From the NCBI RefSeq assembly GCF_037975245.1, contig NC_092576.1, forward strand, positions 35,430,611-35,494,610: 64,000 bases of DNA, given 5' to 3'. Origin of the DNA: Apostichopus japonicus (lineage: Eukaryota > Echinodermata > Holothuroidea > Aspidochirotida > Stichopodidae). The notes beneath the pieces were generated by a model. The model was not told the DNA's origin, ran no database searches, and saw only the letters and a program-made list of their open reading frames with translations. Positions within the stretch are counted from its first letter, which is position 1. Each line of letters starts with the position of its first letter. Shown here in pieces: positions 63,301 through 64,000 of the stretch. The translations under genes and the position numbers were made by a program.

Positions 63301-64000
63301 ATTAGAAAGTCTACCCCACCGGTGTTTTCCTCATTTGCAGTGGATATCGATCGATATACTCAACTTCTATAATATTTTGACCAACTAAGTTACACAGTAA
63401 AGCACTGCCATTATCGTTCATTTCCAAGGCTGACGCAGAAGTAGGTCAATGCTATAAATGCATTACTGAATGCGAGGAGTACCTCTTGATTGCAGTTCCA
63501 ACGACAGCATATCGATCCCTGCAAGTGCGAAGAATAATATCAAATAATCATAAGCCAAATAATATTATCATCGTTACGTATTCCAGTTGTTGTTTAAAAA
63601 TTACTACACAGAGTTGCTTTGACAGCAATTAAAGAGGTCAGTGGTAGCCATGAGAACCATAACCGGTACGCTGTATGAAGTTACATTCAAGGACATCTGG
63701 CTTTAAAATATTATGTCTGAGAAACGTTTTTTTGCGTTTACCGAGAACATTTTATCTTTAGTGAACAGAAGGGAATGTGGAGTGTACCAAGTAACTACAT
63801 GCCGCATACTGGTAATCTTTGGAGATTGTGTGTTCATGTTTTTTTTTTTACAACATGACGCCTGGTGACCTCAAAATAGATTTAACCTTCACGAAGGTCT
63901 CTTTCTTCTCATCATTACACATCCACATCCACATCCACATCCATATCAACATCCACATCCACATCTACATACAAAGTATGCTATCTGCCCGAGACCTCTT
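63301..64000. other. No gene seen; (CACATC)n at the end
   Basis: This is the upstream flank of the TRIM-like sequence. A short CACATC hexamer array with a few variants lies at about 63917-63972. Confidence 0.5.
63917..63972. repeat. (CACATC)n short tandem repeat
   Basis: About nine units of CACATC with CATATC, AACATC and TACATC variants. Confidence 0.9.

Overview
This is a eukaryotic, intron-rich, AT-rich window. It carries large TA and CTAT microsatellites, short-TIR DNA transposons, a tRNA-derived SINE and Penelope-like retroelement tails. The genes are animal-type: leucine-rich-repeat receptors built from 72-nt exons, a THAP-type zinc finger, a RING/B-box (TRIM-like) sequence and a serine beta-lactamase-like protein. 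Together these suggest a marine invertebrate deuterostome, most likely an echinoderm. That placement is inference; no species can be fixed from the sequence alone.

Region 1-19.6 kb holds no gene I can support. It contains a tRNA-derived SINE (about 1.58-1.81 kb), a recurring 13-bp motif (2.2-2.83 kb), a 669-bp direct tandem duplication (5.27-6.60 kb), a hAT-type MITE with an exact 8-bp target duplication (11.07-11.48 kb), two copies of a second MITE family (9.92 and 12.53 kb) and a TIR-bounded element whose interior is a GGTACTGGTC-type minisatellite (13.02-13.90 kb). On the minus strand at 16.76-16.99 kb there is a decayed ankyrin-like exon that still has plausible splice sites.

Region 19.7-49.9 kb is the core of the window. 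Two paralogous plus-strand genes encode large receptors with the same architecture: LRRs, an ephrin-receptor-like (GCC2/GCC3-like) cysteine-rich region, and a polytopic membrane domain of roughly seven to eight helices. Gene B (35.9-49.9 kb) is nearly complete: an LRR N-terminal cap, twelve full LRRs, a short capping half-repeat, the cysteine-rich exons and the membrane domain, over 18 exons. Gene A (19.7-30.0 kb) matches the last eight exons of gene B one for one, with identical intron phases. I could not find its 5' half. All junctions were read by eye; the summed exon lengths stay in frame (3120 nt for B, 2251 nt for A starting at a phase-2 boundary).

Region 50-64 kb: a THAP-like single ORF lacking the second half of the zinc-binding motif (51.0-51.5 kb); a complete seven-exon serine beta-lactamase-like gene (54.38-60.11 kb, 434 aa) with an N-terminal hydrophobic anchor and an S-T-T-K active-site tetrad; a long TA tract; and a minus-strand RING/B-box TRIM-like sequence (63.30-61.48 kb) broken by two in-frame stops and three frameshifts.

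The LRR receptor pair is the most interesting content. Its domain combination does not match a standard named receptor class that I recognise. The mobile-element remnants also deserve a look: three loci share the 3' end of one Penelope-like element family, and one of them carries a hammerhead-ribozyme-like fold.
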